From Exiguobacterium qingdaonense (GTDB taxonomy: Bacteria; Bacillota; Bacilli; Exiguobacteriales; Exiguobacteriaceae): DNA of 64,000 nucleotides. Positions 41,779 through 50,395 of this stretch are shown here, in pieces; within the stretch, counting starts at the first letter, position 1, and each line of letters begins with the position of its first letter. The notes under the pieces are model-generated. The model made no database searches, had not been told where the DNA came from, and worked only from the letters and a program-made list of their open reading frames with translations. The stretch spans positions 186,001 through 250,000 of the forward strand of contig NZ_JACSKY010000001.1 of the NCBI RefSeq assembly GCF_018617855.1, given 5' to 3'. A program made the translations under genes and the position numbers.

Positions 41779-42890
41779 CGTTTCGCCTCCTCTCTCAATA
41801 CAGTCTCGTGATTCGGTAACTTTTGCAAGATGACACGTCGCTCAAGGTTGGCCAGCAACTGTTTGATGGCTTCTCCTCGTGCACCGAGTTCAAGGGCATC
41901 CCGGCCGTTAAACTTCAGTTCTTTCCGACACTGGATTGGGAGTGATTGCTTCAGTTCATGACTGAGGTCCTCTTCCCCGTGCATCTTGAAATAAGTTGAA
42001 AGTAGATGTTCGTCCGTCGCATAAATGTTCATCTCGTTCAGACCTGTCTCACATAACCGCGCGAGCGTACGCGCCTCCCGTTTGACGACGTTCGAACGTT
42101 TCCATGGGACGAGCCATGTATCGTCAATCGCGTGATGCAAGAAGAGCGCCCATCCACTGGCCGCATCCACCGGCGTCCTTTCATCCTGTTGAACCTGTCG
42201 CATCAATTCGGTCGACACGTTCGGTAAGTAGCGGTGTATGCCGAGGTCGACCATTTCAGCCAAAGCCTTTTTGTACGCGGGTCCGGTCAACAGTTTCTCA
42301 AACTCGATTGCGATCCGTTCCATCGCAATCTGCTCGAGCTTATGGCCGAGTTCCTTCGCCGCCTCGCGCAGTTCACCATGTAAGGCGAAGTCGAGTTGCG
42401 ACATGAATCGGAGCGCGCGCATGATTCGTAAGGCATCCTCATTAAAACGCTCGAATGGACTGCCTACCGTCCGAATGATTCGTTCTTCAAGATCGTGCTG
42501 CCCCCCATACAAGTCTACGACTTGTCCATCATGGAACGCCATCGCGTTCATCGTGAAGTCACGACGTAACAAATCTTCCTCAAGCGACACGCCGAGCGCG
42601 ACATTGTCCGGACGTCTCGAATCCGAATACGATCCTTCAGAACGGAATGTCGTCACCTCGAATGGACGGTGATCGATGATGACGGTGACCGTTCCGTGTT
42701 CGATCCCGGTCGGAACCGATTTCGGGAACAGCATCATCACCTCTTCAGGGAAAAGGGACGTGGCCAAATCGATATCGTCGGGCAGACTACCGAGTACGTA
42801 GTCACGAACGGCCCCACCTACGATATACGCTTCTCCGCCATGTTGTTCAATCGTTTCGATGATTTGTTTCGCATATTCCCATTCTGTCAT
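41751..42890 (-). CDS. cca: CCA tRNA nucleotidyltransferase
   Basis: Adds or repairs the 3' CCA end of tRNA. The 379-residue class II enzyme has GGAVRDYVLG and the catalytic DIDLATS (near 36-42), HGTVTVIIDHRPFEVTTFR, RRDFTMNAMAFH, the nucleotide-selecting EDALRIMRALRFMSQL and a helical tail. Both ends overlap neighbours: the start overlaps the bshA stop (ATGA) and the 3' end overlaps birA by 28 bases. Confidence 0.95.
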   Translation of the reverse strand: MTEWEYAKQIIETIEQHGGEAYIVGGAVRDYVLGSLPDDIDLATSLFPEEVMMLFPKSVPTGIEHGTVTVIIDHRPFEVTTFRSEGSYSDSRRPDNVALGVSLEEDLLRRDFTMNAMAFHDGQVVDLYGGQHDLEERIIRTVGSPFERFNEDALRIMRALRFMSQLDFALHGELREAAKELGHKLEQIAMERIAIEFEKLLTGPAYKKALAEMVDLGIHRYLPNVSTELMRQVQQDERTPVDAASGWALFLHHAIDDTWLVPWKRSNVVKREARTLARLCETGLNEMNIYATDEHLLSTYFKMHGEEDLSHELKQSLPIQCRKELKFNGRDALELGARGEAIKQLLANLERRVILQKLPNHETVLREEAKRWLQRAGVS

Positions 42891-44008
42891 GATGTCACCA
42901 CCTGTTCATACAAACGTTCATATTGTGTCACGATGTCCTTTGAATCAAAACGCCGTGCCTTCGCGAATCCGTTCAGACGGAAGCGGTCATGTAAACCCGG
43001 ATCAGTCAACACTTGTTGCATCGCGATCGCGGCTCGTGTCGCTTCACCTTTTGGAACGACGAAGCCGTCCTCACCGTCCGTCACCACCTCAGGAAGCCCT
43101 CCTGCATCGCTCACGACTGAAGGGACGCCTGTCGCCATCGCTTCGAGTGCGACGAGTCCGAACGCTTCTTTATCCGATAATAATACATGGACGTCACTAA
43201 TGGAAAGGAGGGCCGCGACTTGTTCCTGCTTCCCGGCAAAGATGACTTGATTCTCGAGTCCCATCTCTTTCACGAGTCGTCGCATCGCTCCCATGAGGGG
43301 ACCGTCACCGACGAGCAACAGTTTCTTATGAGGGACATCCATCAGTTCGAACGCCTCTAAGACGAGGTCGACACGTTTTACCGGGCGGAAATTCGATATA
43401 TGGATGACGACACGGTCATCTTCCGCCAGACCGTAACGCTCTCGTAGCGTCGGGTCATGTAGCGGGACATACACGGATTCGTCGATGAAATTATGGATGA
43501 CTTGGATTTTCAAATCTCTTGAGATGCGCTCTTCCGTCTCTTGTTTCAGGCTATGCGAGACCGCCGTGATTGCGTTTGATTGGCGCAACCCATATAAAAT
43601 GGCCGGTTTCAACTCTTCATCCTCACCGAGTACCGTGATATCGGTACCGTGTAACGTCGAGACGATTGGAGTCTTTACTCCTGCCATCTCTCGACCAAGT
43701 GCCGCACATACGGCATGTGGCACCGCATAGTGGGCATGGATGACATCGAGCCCGAACGTTTGGATCACACTCGCAATTTTTGCAGACAATGTCATATCGT
43801 ACGGCGGATACCGAAAGACCGAGTATTGGTTGATCTCGACCTGATGAAACGTAATATTCGGATGGTAGTCATTCAAACGAAACGGCATGCTACTCGTGAT
43901 GAAATGGACGTCATGTCCTCTGTCAGCGAGTCTCATCCCGAGCTCTGTCGCCAAAATCCCCGACCCTCCGACCGATGGGTAACATAAAATCCCAATTCGA
44001 TACGTCAT
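42887..44008 (-). CDS. bshA: Bacillithiol synthase step 1: N-acetyl-alpha-D-glucosaminyl L-malate synthase BshA
   Basis: A GT4-family glycosyltransferase that joins UDP-GlcNAc and L-malate, starting synthesis of bacillithiol, the main thiol of Bacillales. The 373-residue protein begins YPSVGGSGILATELG, has VIHAHYAVPHA, the sugar-nucleotide region PVKRVDLVLEAFE, and the EAFGLVALEAMATGVP motif. It overlaps bshB1 (ATGA) and cca (ATGA), the same order as in B. subtilis. Confidence 0.96.
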   Translation of the reverse strand: MTYRIGILCYPSVGGSGILATELGMRLADRGHDVHFITSSMPFRLNDYHPNITFHQVEINQYSVFRYPPYDMTLSAKIASVIQTFGLDVIHAHYAVPHAVCAALGREMAGVKTPIVSTLHGTDITVLGEDEELKPAILYGLRQSNAITAVSHSLKQETEERISRDLKIQVIHNFIDESVYVPLHDPTLRERYGLAEDDRVVIHISNFRPVKRVDLVLEAFELMDVPHKKLLLVGDGPLMGAMRRLVKEMGLENQVIFAGKQEQVAALLSISDVHVLLSDKEAFGLVALEAMATGVPSVVSDAGGLPEVVTDGEDGFVVPKGEATRAAIAMQQVLTDPGLHDRFRLNGFAKARRFDSKDIVTQYERLYEQVVTS

Positions 44009-44688
44009 GCGAGGTCACCTGCCTGTTTCACGACATATGGCCGTACACGCTTCAAACCTTCTGCATAGGAAGCCCCGATTAAACTTCCAAAATGACGTTC
44101 CCGGGCAATGACACGTTCTACGTATGCATCTGTGAGCGGTGTCTTCACACCGTCCATCGGAGTGAACTGACTCGCGTAACATTGAAGTGCCCGCATCTTC
44201 ACTTCGATTGTGTCACTAATGTCCACACACACATCAGGCTCGACGTGCGCATTGATCATATATTGGTACACGCTTTCCGGACGATACGCCTCAAGTTCGG
44301 GCAAATATTTCCGGATACCGGCATTAAACAGCGCCTCTGTCACGAGGTGCGCGCAAGCGGCATGGTCCGGATGCCGATCGACCTCATACGGGTAAAGCAC
44401 GTGGGTCGGACGTTCATCACGAATGAGCGTGACGATTGCCGCCAGCTGTTCAGCCCCCCCGTCGATTCCGCGGTCAGAAAATCCGAGATTGAGCCGGCGT
44501 ACACCTAGCACCGAATTCGCTTCCTTCGCTTCCTGTTGTCTTGTCTCAACATCTCCGTTAGAAGATAGTTCCGCTTTCGTCAAATCGACGTAAACGACTT
44601 CAATCTCCTCTTTCGTCCATTTGGCCGTCATGCCGGCAATCCCGATTTCGATGTCGTCCGGATGGGCCCCAATGGCTACTACTTTCAT
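44005..44688 (-). CDS. bshB1: Bacillithiol synthesis deacetylase BshB1
   Basis: Zinc deacetylase of the LmbE/PIG-L family that removes acetyl from GlcNAc-malate. The 227-residue protein has the metal motif GAHPDDIEIG near residues 7-16 and HPDHAACAHL around 112-121. GAGGTG precedes the ATG. It is the first gene of a minus-strand run bshB1-bshA-cca-birA with the promoter at 44711-44739. The final bacillithiol gene bshC is not in the window. Confidence 0.96.
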   Translation of the reverse strand: MKVVAIGAHPDDIEIGIAGMTAKWTKEEIEVVYVDLTKAELSSNGDVETRQQEAKEANSVLGVRRLNLGFSDRGIDGGAEQLAAIVTLIRDERPTHVLYPYEVDRHPDHAACAHLVTEALFNAGIRKYLPELEAYRPESVYQYMINAHVEPDVCVDISDTIEVKMRALQCYASQFTPMDGVKTPLTDAYVERVIARERHFGSLIGASYAEGLKRVRPYVVKQAGDLA

Positions 44689-44710
44689 CTACATCACCTC
44701 TTCTTTGAAA

Positions 44711-44739
44711 AGTATAGCCGACTCGTTTCTGAATGTCAT
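44711..44739 (-). promoter_or_regulatory. Sigma-A promoter of bshB1-bshA-cca-birA
   Basis: Minus strand ATGACA (44734-44739), 17-base spacer, TATACT (44711-44716). In B. subtilis the matching genes respond to the oxidative-stress regulator Spx; no Spx-specific signal can be judged by eye. Confidence 0.6.
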
Positions 44740-44799
44740 ATGTTCAGGGTAGTCAATCGAATCATTTTTCGAGTACTCTATCTAAGGGAGGTGAACCTG

Positions 44800-45675
44800 A
44801 TGACGGTACAATTACCGATTCGTGTTCAAAATATAATCTTTATCTTGATAGGTTCTTTTATTTTTGCATTCGGCGTTTATCATTTTAACGTCCAAAACAA
44901 TTTGGCCGAAGGTGGGTTTACAGGTATCACATTGATTCTTCGAGGTCTCTTTGATATCTCGCCTTCGATCACAAACTTGGCACTGAACATTCCACTCTTT
45001 TTCATGAGTTACAAGTTGCTAGGTCGAACGACATTCGTCTACACGCTCATCGGGACGTTCTCGTTCTCTCTTTGGTATGCACTCATTGCCGAATACTCAA
45101 CGCTTGTCATCGATTTGACGGATGATATGGTGCTCGCGAGTCTTTTCGCCGGACTCTTCATCGGCGTAGGACTCGGAATCATCTTCAACAATGGTGGTAC
45201 GACCGGTGGTGTTGATATCATCGCCCGCCTCGTACAACGCTACCTTGGTTGGTCAATCGGTAAGACGTTTCTCATCTTTGACTTTTTCGTCATCGTCCTT
45301 AGCTTGACGTATCTTGACATTCGCGAAGCGATGTATACGCTTCTCGCTGTATATATCGGGGCACGCGTCATCGATTCGATGCAAGAAGGGACATATGCCG
45401 GAAAAGCAGCGATGATCATTAGCGACCATCGGACAGCCATCGCCGACGGAATCCATGCGACGATGAACCGCGGAACGACGAGATTACTCGCAAAAGGTGG
45501 CTACTCGAACCGAGAACTTGAAGTGCTATACGTCGTCGTCGGTCGAAACGAAGTAAACCGACTGAAGACAATCGTCAAGCAAATTGACCCACATGCGTTC
45601 GTCACATTCCATCATGTGTATGAAGTCGGCGGTGAGGGCTTCACGTTCGATGAGAATCGGATCCCGTTGAAATAA
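44800..45675 (+). CDS. YitT family membrane protein (YpjC-like)
   Basis: A 291-residue DUF161/DUF2179 protein. Five or six membrane segments lie in residues about 12-190 with the family motifs AEGGFTGITLIL and FNNGGTTGGVDIIA, followed by a cytoplasmic DUF2179 domain (GTTRLLAKGGYSNRELEVLYVVV). Function is unknown; a transporter role is often suggested. The start ATG 44800 has AAGGGAGGTG ahead. It is divergent from bshB1. In B. subtilis ypjC lies nearby too, which supports common descent of this block. Confidence 0.9.
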   Translation: MTVQLPIRVQNIIFILIGSFIFAFGVYHFNVQNNLAEGGFTGITLILRGLFDISPSITNLALNIPLFFMSYKLLGRTTFVYTLIGTFSFSLWYALIAEYSTLVIDLTDDMVLASLFAGLFIGVGLGIIFNNGGTTGGVDIIARLVQRYLGWSIGKTFLIFDFFVIVLSLTYLDIREAMYTLLAVYIGARVIDSMQEGTYAGKAAMIISDHRTAIADGIHATMNRGTTRLLAKGGYSNRELEVLYVVVGRNEVNRLKTIVKQIDPHAFVTFHHVYEVGGEGFTFDENRIPLK

Positions 45676-45680
45676 TCAAA

Positions 45681-45714
45681 AAATCGCCTCGTTCACGAAA
45701 GAACGGGGCGATTT
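45681..45714. terminator. Bidirectional terminator between the YitT and GreA genes
   Basis: 14-bp stem AAATCGCCTCGTTC/GAACGGGGCGATTT with one G-U pair and 6-base loop, AT-rich on both flanks. Confidence 0.8.
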
Positions 45715-45715
45715 C

Positions 45716-46171
45716 TTATGGCTCGACGTTGAGCACTTCGATTTGAACTGTGCCTCCGGGCGTTTCGACACGAATCGTTTGGCCAACCGTCGCTCCCATC
45801 AAACGACGACCGAGTGGCGATGTCATTGAAATGCTCCCAAATTCTATATCCGCCTCTGCCTCACTCACAATTCGATAAGTCTCCGTGCCCTCGTTCTTTT
45901 CCCGAATCGTAACCTGGTTCCCGAACGTCACGACATCCGATCGTTCTGATTCGACAACCCTCGCGTCATCAAGCAAGCGCTCAAGATGGACGATATCCGC
46001 CTCAATCCGCTCATAATGACGTACCGCCTCAGTATAGGTAACGTCCTCACGGAAATCACAAAACTTTCGTGCTGAACGGATTCGTTCACGTGCATCCGTC
46101 CGGGCAGTCTTTAACGCCGCAAGTTTTCTTGTCAGTTCGTCATGTCCTGTCGCTGTCAACTTCGGCTTCAT
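45716..46171 (-). CDS. GreA/GreB family transcript cleavage factor
   Basis: A 151-residue protein. The N-terminal coiled coil carries at its tip DFREDVTY (Asp39, Glu42), aligning with DLKENAEY of E. coli GreA, whose Asp41 and Glu44 drive RNA cleavage in stalled polymerase. The C-terminal FKBP-like domain has SISMTSPLGRRLMGATVGQTI. It is likely active. The rest of the tip differs from canonical GreA, and it is a stand-alone gene, so it may be a second GreA paralogue; the main greA would be elsewhere. Confidence 0.85.
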   Translation of the reverse strand: MKPKLTATGHDELTRKLAALKTARTDARERIRSARKFCDFREDVTYTEAVRHYERIEADIVHLERLLDDARVVESERSDVVTFGNQVTIREKNEGTETYRIVSEAEADIEFGSISMTSPLGRRLMGATVGQTIRVETPGGTVQIEVLNVEP

Positions 46172-46203
46172 CCATACGACTTCCTTTCATTCGAAAAAAA
46201 TAA

Positions 46204-46227
46204 GAATCTCGTCGATCAACGAGATTC
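46204..46227 (-). terminator. Terminator of the YugP-like protease gene
   Basis: 9-bp stem GAATCTCGT/ACGAGATTC, 6-base loop, T7 further along on the minus strand. Confidence 0.82.
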
Positions 46228-46236
46228 CATTCCATC

Positions 46237-46920
46237 CTATTCCTCACGTGGCATGAAGACGATGAGCGCCAAGCGAATAAGTTCGGCCACCGCGACAAGC
46301 GTTGCCGCGACATATGTCCACGCAGCCGCATTCAATACTTTGCGTGCGCCCGTTTCTTCTGTCGCCGTGACGATTCCGTGAGACGTCAGCTGAGCCATCG
46401 CCCGTTTAGAAGCGTCGAACTCGACCGGTAACGTGATCAATTGGAACACGACCGCCCCGAGCATCATGATGACACCGAGTTGAGCTAAGCCGAGTGCACC
46501 AAACAGGAAACCACCGAGCAACAACGGGAACGACAAGTTCGACGTGATGTTAACGACCGGGACGAGACTGTGACGGACACGCATCATTTTGTAGTCCGTA
46601 GCATCTTGAATGACGTGACCGATCTCGTGCGCTGCGATTGCAGCAGAAGAAATCGTCGATCCTTGGTATACCTCACGGGATAAACGGACGACTTTATTGA
46701 CAGGGTCGTAATGGTCACTCATGAGTCCGTCGACCATTTCGATTCTCACGTCCTGCACGCCGTTTTGCTTCATGATAAAATCAGCCACTTGTGCACCTGT
46801 GACACCGCTTTGGAGCGGTTGTTTCAAAAATTGTTTATACGTACTTTTCACTCGCATCTGGGCCCATAATGGGATGAGCATAATCAGTGCAAGATAGAAA
46901 ATATAGCCACCTAATGACAT
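46237..46920 (-). CDS. Zinc metallopeptidase of the YugP family
   Basis: A 227-residue membrane protein with the zinc-protease motif AAHEIGHVIQ near residues 108-117 and three or four membrane segments (N-terminal ILALIMLIPLWAQ-like, a middle pair around 135-170, and a C-terminal one). The family is sometimes called membrane-associated zinc metallopeptidase; substrate is unknown. AGAGGTG precedes the ATG. It is a single-gene unit. Confidence 0.88.
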   Translation of the reverse strand: MSLGGYIFYLALIMLIPLWAQMRVKSTYKQFLKQPLQSGVTGAQVADFIMKQNGVQDVRIEMVDGLMSDHYDPVNKVVRLSREVYQGSTISSAAIAAHEIGHVIQDATDYKMMRVRHSLVPVVNITSNLSFPLLLGGFLFGALGLAQLGVIMMLGAVVFQLITLPVEFDASKRAMAQLTSHGIVTATEETGARKVLNAAAWTYVAATLVAVAELIRLALIVFMPREE

Positions 46921-46958
46921 TTTCTATTTCACCTCTGCGTATATTTGATAATTTGATT

Positions 46959-47576
46959 TTACATTCTTATGAACTTATTTTCAAGCGATGGACGTAGTAC
47001 GAACGCATATCCCATAAAAAAACATAATCCACTCAACCAAAACGAACCGTAGCCGATCCACATGATATGCTCCGCGAGCGACGGATAGCGCGGCCACTGC
47101 CCGAGCACATAGTCCACTACGTCATTATGAATTACCCAGATCATCGAACAAACAAACGATGTAACTGTCCATTTCATGAATGGTGCATAAATCAGTGCTT
47201 GGAGAGCCATCGCGCCGTGCGAAACCATTAGCATGACCGCCATTAAGATGGTGAGCGTCGGCGCATCCGTCGGTAACGTGCCTAAGTACATGATATTCAT
47301 GACCACGGCCCAGACACCGTATTTGATTAACGTAATGAATGCGAGTGTCTCAATCAACGGAGAACGCTTCTTGGTCAACCATAGCAATAGGACAATCGTA
47401 AAAAAAAGAGAGGCTGTCGGGCTATCGGGAACGAACGGCCAATATACGAACGGCGTGGCACGTAGTTGAGGCTCATACCATATGTAGCCGTAAATTGTCC
47501 CCCCTAAATTGATGATAAACAGAACGGTTAATACGATTCGATGCATCAAGAACGGCTTCAAAAACATCAAGTTCAT
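46959..47576 (-). CDS. ypjA: DUF1405 membrane protein (YpjA-like)
   Basis: A 205-residue polytopic membrane protein with about six hydrophobic segments. The pattern, including YGYIWYEPQL and VLGQWPRYPS, matches DUF1405 proteins such as YpjA. Function is unknown. It follows the qcrABC terminator region by 52 bases and is followed by the YugP-like gene. AAAAGG precedes the ATG. In B. subtilis ypjA lies next to qcrC as well. Confidence 0.87.
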   Translation of the reverse strand: MNLMFLKPFLMHRIVLTVLFIINLGGTIYGYIWYEPQLRATPFVYWPFVPDSPTASLFFTIVLLLWLTKKRSPLIETLAFITLIKYGVWAVVMNIMYLGTLPTDAPTLTILMAVMLMVSHGAMALQALIYAPFMKWTVTSFVCSMIWVIHNDVVDYVLGQWPRYPSLAEHIMWIGYGSFWLSGLCFFMGYAFVLRPSLENKFIRM

Positions 47577-47627
47577 CTTCTCAATCCTTTTTCTTCAGTT
47601 TACCGCAAGAGTCGGGCATTAGTAAAA

Positions 47628-47658
47628 AAGTGTAACCCGATATTCTCGGGCTACACTT
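47628..47658 (-). terminator. Terminator of qcrABC
   Basis: 13-bp stem (AAGTGTAACCCGA with TCGGGCTACACTT, one mismatch), 5-base loop, T-run on the minus strand. Confidence 0.82.
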
Positions 47659-47664
47659 GATTGC

Positions 47665-48459
47665 TTACTCGTTGTTTTCTCCGCCCTCACCGTACGAAGC
47701 GAGGAACTCAGATAGTACTTGCAACTCTTCAGGTGATCCGTCCCATTGGCCGGCAGGCATCGTACCGATTCCGTTTACTGCGATATCCGCAATCTCATCA
47801 GCAGAATAAGTCGTACCGATCAGACCAGGAGCCGCAGCCCCACCTTCTAAGTTTTGACCGTGACAGTTCACACAAGATTGAGCAGTATAAATCTCATATC
47901 CTGGGGCAGCCGTATCAATTTCAGGACCTTCTCCAGGAATTTGAAGTTTACCTTGCTCATGAACTTGGTCCCAGTGAGTTGTTTGCACAGATTCCCAAGT
48001 CAAATAAAATACCGAGAGAATACCGAGCAACATGAAGCTGATGGCGACGGGCCGCTTGGCCGGTCGACGCTCGATACCTAAATCGAGCCAAGGTGCGATG
48101 AGAAGTGCTGTGAACGCCAAACCTGGGAGGATGACGGTACCGAGCAAAATCCAATCCCCAGCAGCAAATTGATATTTGAGTAACTGATACAAGAACAAGA
48201 AATACCAGTCCGGTAATGGAATGTATGACGTGTTCGTTGGATCAGCGATGTTTTGAAGCGGTGGTTCCTCGACGATTGTCAAAGCGATGAACCCGATCAA
48301 GAAGACCGATCCTACCATCCACTCTTTAAGCAAGAAGTTCGGCCAAAACGCCTCTGTGCGTCCTGGATATTCTGAGTAATCTTTTGCAATGTTTTGTTTC
48401 CGATTCGAGATCCCTACTCGAGAGTCGGTAACAAATTTCATCCCTTTACCGCGATGCAT
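47665..48459 (-). CDS. qcrC: Menaquinol:cytochrome c reductase, cytochrome b subunit IV fused to cytochrome c (QcrC)
   Basis: A 264-residue subunit of the Gram-positive bc complex. Residues 40-160 are the subunit IV-like part with three membrane segments (IPLPDWYFLFLYQLLKYQF is the Qo-site PDWY motif, with Asp in place of Glu as usual in Bacillales). Residues 175-264 form an extracytoplasmic cytochrome c domain with the haem motif CVNCHG and a distal Met in IGTMPAGQW. AAAAGGAGGAG precedes the ATG. Confidence 0.96.
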   Translation of the reverse strand: MHRGKGMKFVTDSRVGISNRKQNIAKDYSEYPGRTEAFWPNFLLKEWMVGSVFLIGFIALTIVEEPPLQNIADPTNTSYIPLPDWYFLFLYQLLKYQFAAGDWILLGTVILPGLAFTALLIAPWLDLGIERRPAKRPVAISFMLLGILSVFYLTWESVQTTHWDQVHEQGKLQIPGEGPEIDTAAPGYEIYTAQSCVNCHGQNLEGGAAAPGLIGTTYSADEIADIAVNGIGTMPAGQWDGSPEELQVLSEFLASYGEGGENNE

Positions 48460-48492
48460 AACGTTTCTCCTCCTTTTTCTCCTCGAATCGGC

Positions 48493-49164
48493 TTATAGCG
48501 GTCCAGAAATCCCTTGTTTACGGATCATGATGAAGTGGGCTCCTAATAATCCGAACAATGCCGCTGGTAAGAAGAAGACGTGAATCGCAAAGAAGCGTGC
48601 GAGTGTACTTGCCCCGACAATCTCACCACCGGCGAGAAGTGTCTTCGCAATACCACCAATGACCGGTACACTCTCAGCGATTTGAAGTGTAACTTTCGTT
48701 GCGAACAATGCTTTCATATCCCATGGGAGAAGGTATCCCGTTAATCCTAACGCCAAGACGACGAAGAATAAGAGAACACCGACGACCCAGTTTAACTCAC
48801 GCGGCTTCTTATACGATCCCGTGAAGAACACGCGGAGCGTATGTAAGAATAGCATGACGATTGCGACCGATGCGCCCCAATGGTGCATCCCACGTACAAT
48901 TTGACCATGTGCAATTTCGTTTTGTAAATAGTAAACCGACGCGTGCGCGTTAATGATATCCGGTACGTAATACATCGTCAAAAACATCCCCGAAAGGATT
49001 TGGATGACGATTGTAAAGAACGTCAAACCGCCAAAACAATAGACGAATGCAGAGAAGTGATGAGCAGGGTTGACGTGTTCCGGTACTTCATGGTCTGCGA
49101 TATCGCGCCAGAGCGGTGTGATGTCTACGCGTTCATCGACCCAGTCATAAATTTTTTGTAACAT
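48493..49164 (-). CDS. qcrB: Menaquinol:cytochrome c reductase cytochrome b subunit (QcrB)
   Basis: A 223-residue b6-type cytochrome that binds two b haems and menaquinol. Four membrane segments and the haem-binding histidines (HHFSAFVYCFGG, HHWGASVAIVMLFLHTLRVF, FAIHVFFLP) are visible. With QcrC it makes up a full cytochrome b. GAGGGGG precedes the ATG; the gene is 19 bases downstream of qcrA. Confidence 0.96.
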   Translation of the reverse strand: MLQKIYDWVDERVDITPLWRDIADHEVPEHVNPAHHFSAFVYCFGGLTFFTIVIQILSGMFLTMYYVPDIINAHASVYYLQNEIAHGQIVRGMHHWGASVAIVMLFLHTLRVFFTGSYKKPRELNWVVGVLLFFVVLALGLTGYLLPWDMKALFATKVTLQIAESVPVIGGIAKTLLAGGEIVGASTLARFFAIHVFFLPAALFGLLGAHFIMIRKQGISGPL

Positions 49165-49183
49165 CGGCTAGTTCCCCCTCTCA

Positions 49184-49684
49184 TTACTGAGCGACTGGAC
49201 TACCTAGATATAGGAAGCCGTCTTTTTCTTCTTTTTCATATCGTGCGAGCGGTGCTGTCGGTGGTGTCCCTGGGATGTTCGTTCCATCTTTTTCATAACG
49301 TCCTAAGTGACATGGACAGAAGAACTCCGTTGGGCGAGTCGGGTCACCTGCGTATGCGACCTGACAACCGAGGTGTGTACAAATCGGAGAAAGTGCGACG
49401 ATTTCGCCACTTTCTGTTTTGTATACCCATGCTGAAAGTGTTTCTTCGAACTCATACCAAGCATCTTGTGTTTGTTTCTTATAGTCGACACGTTGCGGCT
49501 CAGTCGTAATGTCATCAAGACTGATTACTTTTACTTTGTCGCCCGCTCCAGATTTTTTTAATACCGGATCGATCGCAAAGTTGACCATCGGACTGATCAA
49601 TGTTGCCGCCATAAAGCCACCTACTCCAGTCAGTGTATACGTTAAGAACTGTCGGCGTGTGACTTTAGACCCATTTTGAGCCAT
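49184..49684 (-). CDS. qcrA: Menaquinol:cytochrome c reductase Rieske iron-sulphur subunit (QcrA)
   Basis: A 166-residue Rieske protein anchored by one N-terminal segment. The start MAQNGSKVTRRQFLTYTLTGVGG resembles a Tat signal (TRRQFL), as expected for a folded iron-sulphur protein. The 2Fe-2S ligands are in CTHLGC and CPCHLG, complete. It is the first gene of qcrABC, driven from 49761-49789. Confidence 0.97.
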   Translation of the reverse strand: MAQNGSKVTRRQFLTYTLTGVGGFMAATLISPMVNFAIDPVLKKSGAGDKVKVISLDDITTEPQRVDYKKQTQDAWYEFEETLSAWVYKTESGEIVALSPICTHLGCQVAYAGDPTRPTEFFCPCHLGRYEKDGTNIPGTPPTAPLARYEKEEKDGFLYLGSPVAQ

Positions 49685-49760
49685 TTCGTTCCCCCCTCAT
49701 TCGTGTGCATAACCCCATAATTCTTTATGCATTCTTCACAAAAATTTCTCACTCAACAAA

Positions 49761-49789
49761 ATAGTATATCAATAAAACCTCTACGTCAA
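49761..49789 (-). promoter_or_regulatory. Sigma-A promoter of qcrABC
   Basis: Minus strand TTGACG (49784-49789), 17-base spacer, TACTAT (49761-49766), about 70 bases before the qcrA ATG. One of the best promoters here. Confidence 0.7.
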
Positions 49790-49794
49790 CCGCT

Positions 49795-50235
49795 TCATGT
49801 CGCCATCCAACGGCTCGAAAGCTCCGTGATGACTTGTGTTGCAAAATTTTGAACTAACGTATGCGCCTGATCGCCCGACATCGACCCAAGTGCAAGCGGC
49901 GGTACGAACAAAATCGGTAAATCATACGGTTTAAAACGAACGTCTGACGCAATGAACAACACGTGAGAAAATCCGGATGAGCCGGCGTTTGAAACGACAT
50001 CTTCTACCAGTTTCACGCCTGCCTCTACATCGACGTAACTAATTGTCGGGCTAAGCATCGTTCGACCAGATAGTTGACGTTCTGTCTCGACAGTGACAGC
50101 ATGAATGACTTCATAGCTTTCCGCTTTACGAACCATCTCCTCACCAAACGCCAATTCTGCGAGCGGAACGATGAGCGTATCGACATATTGTCGTTCGGCA
50201 ATTGAGCGGAGTGCCCCTTGACTATCGAACCTCAT
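49795..50235 (-). CDS. ypiF: YpiF, DUF2487 family
   Basis: A 146-residue soluble protein of unknown function, DUF2487. The core DTLIVPLAELAFGEE and HVLFIASDVRFKP are recognisable. ATG 50233-50235, with GAGGAGG ahead, gives the normal N-terminus MRFDSQ; the frame opens 6 codons earlier. It is downstream of ypiB and upstream of qcrA, as in B. subtilis. Confidence 0.85.
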   Translation of the reverse strand: MRFDSQGALRSIAERQYVDTLIVPLAELAFGEEMVRKAESYEVIHAVTVETERQLSGRTMLSPTISYVDVEAGVKLVEDVVSNAGSSGFSHVLFIASDVRFKPYDLPILFVPPLALGSMSGDQAHTLVQNFATQVITELSSRWMAT

Positions 50236-50355
50236 CTTTTCCCTCCTCTCCAACTTATCTCATCATGTCTATTGTAGCGTACATGACTTCGCTCACCTTT
50301 CAAAGTTATGAACGAACTGTGAAATAATTGTGTATTCCTTCGTTATTAATATACC

Positions 50356-50395
50356 AAAAAACAAGCGCCGACCGGAACGGAAGCGCTTGTTTTTT
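50356..50395 (-). terminator. Terminator of the cheR/aro/ypiA/ypiB transcript
   Basis: 13-bp stem AAAAAACAAGCGC/GCGCTTGTTTTTT with 14-base loop, directly after the ypiB stop. It closes the long minus-strand run that begins at ndk or cheR. Confidence 0.88.

Noticed and set aside
42669-43250. Long plus-strand open frame opposite bshA and cca
   Set aside because: It lies antisense to two genes with strong family motifs, has no ribosome binding site, and its composition (rich in Arg, Ser, His) is typical of a shadow frame.
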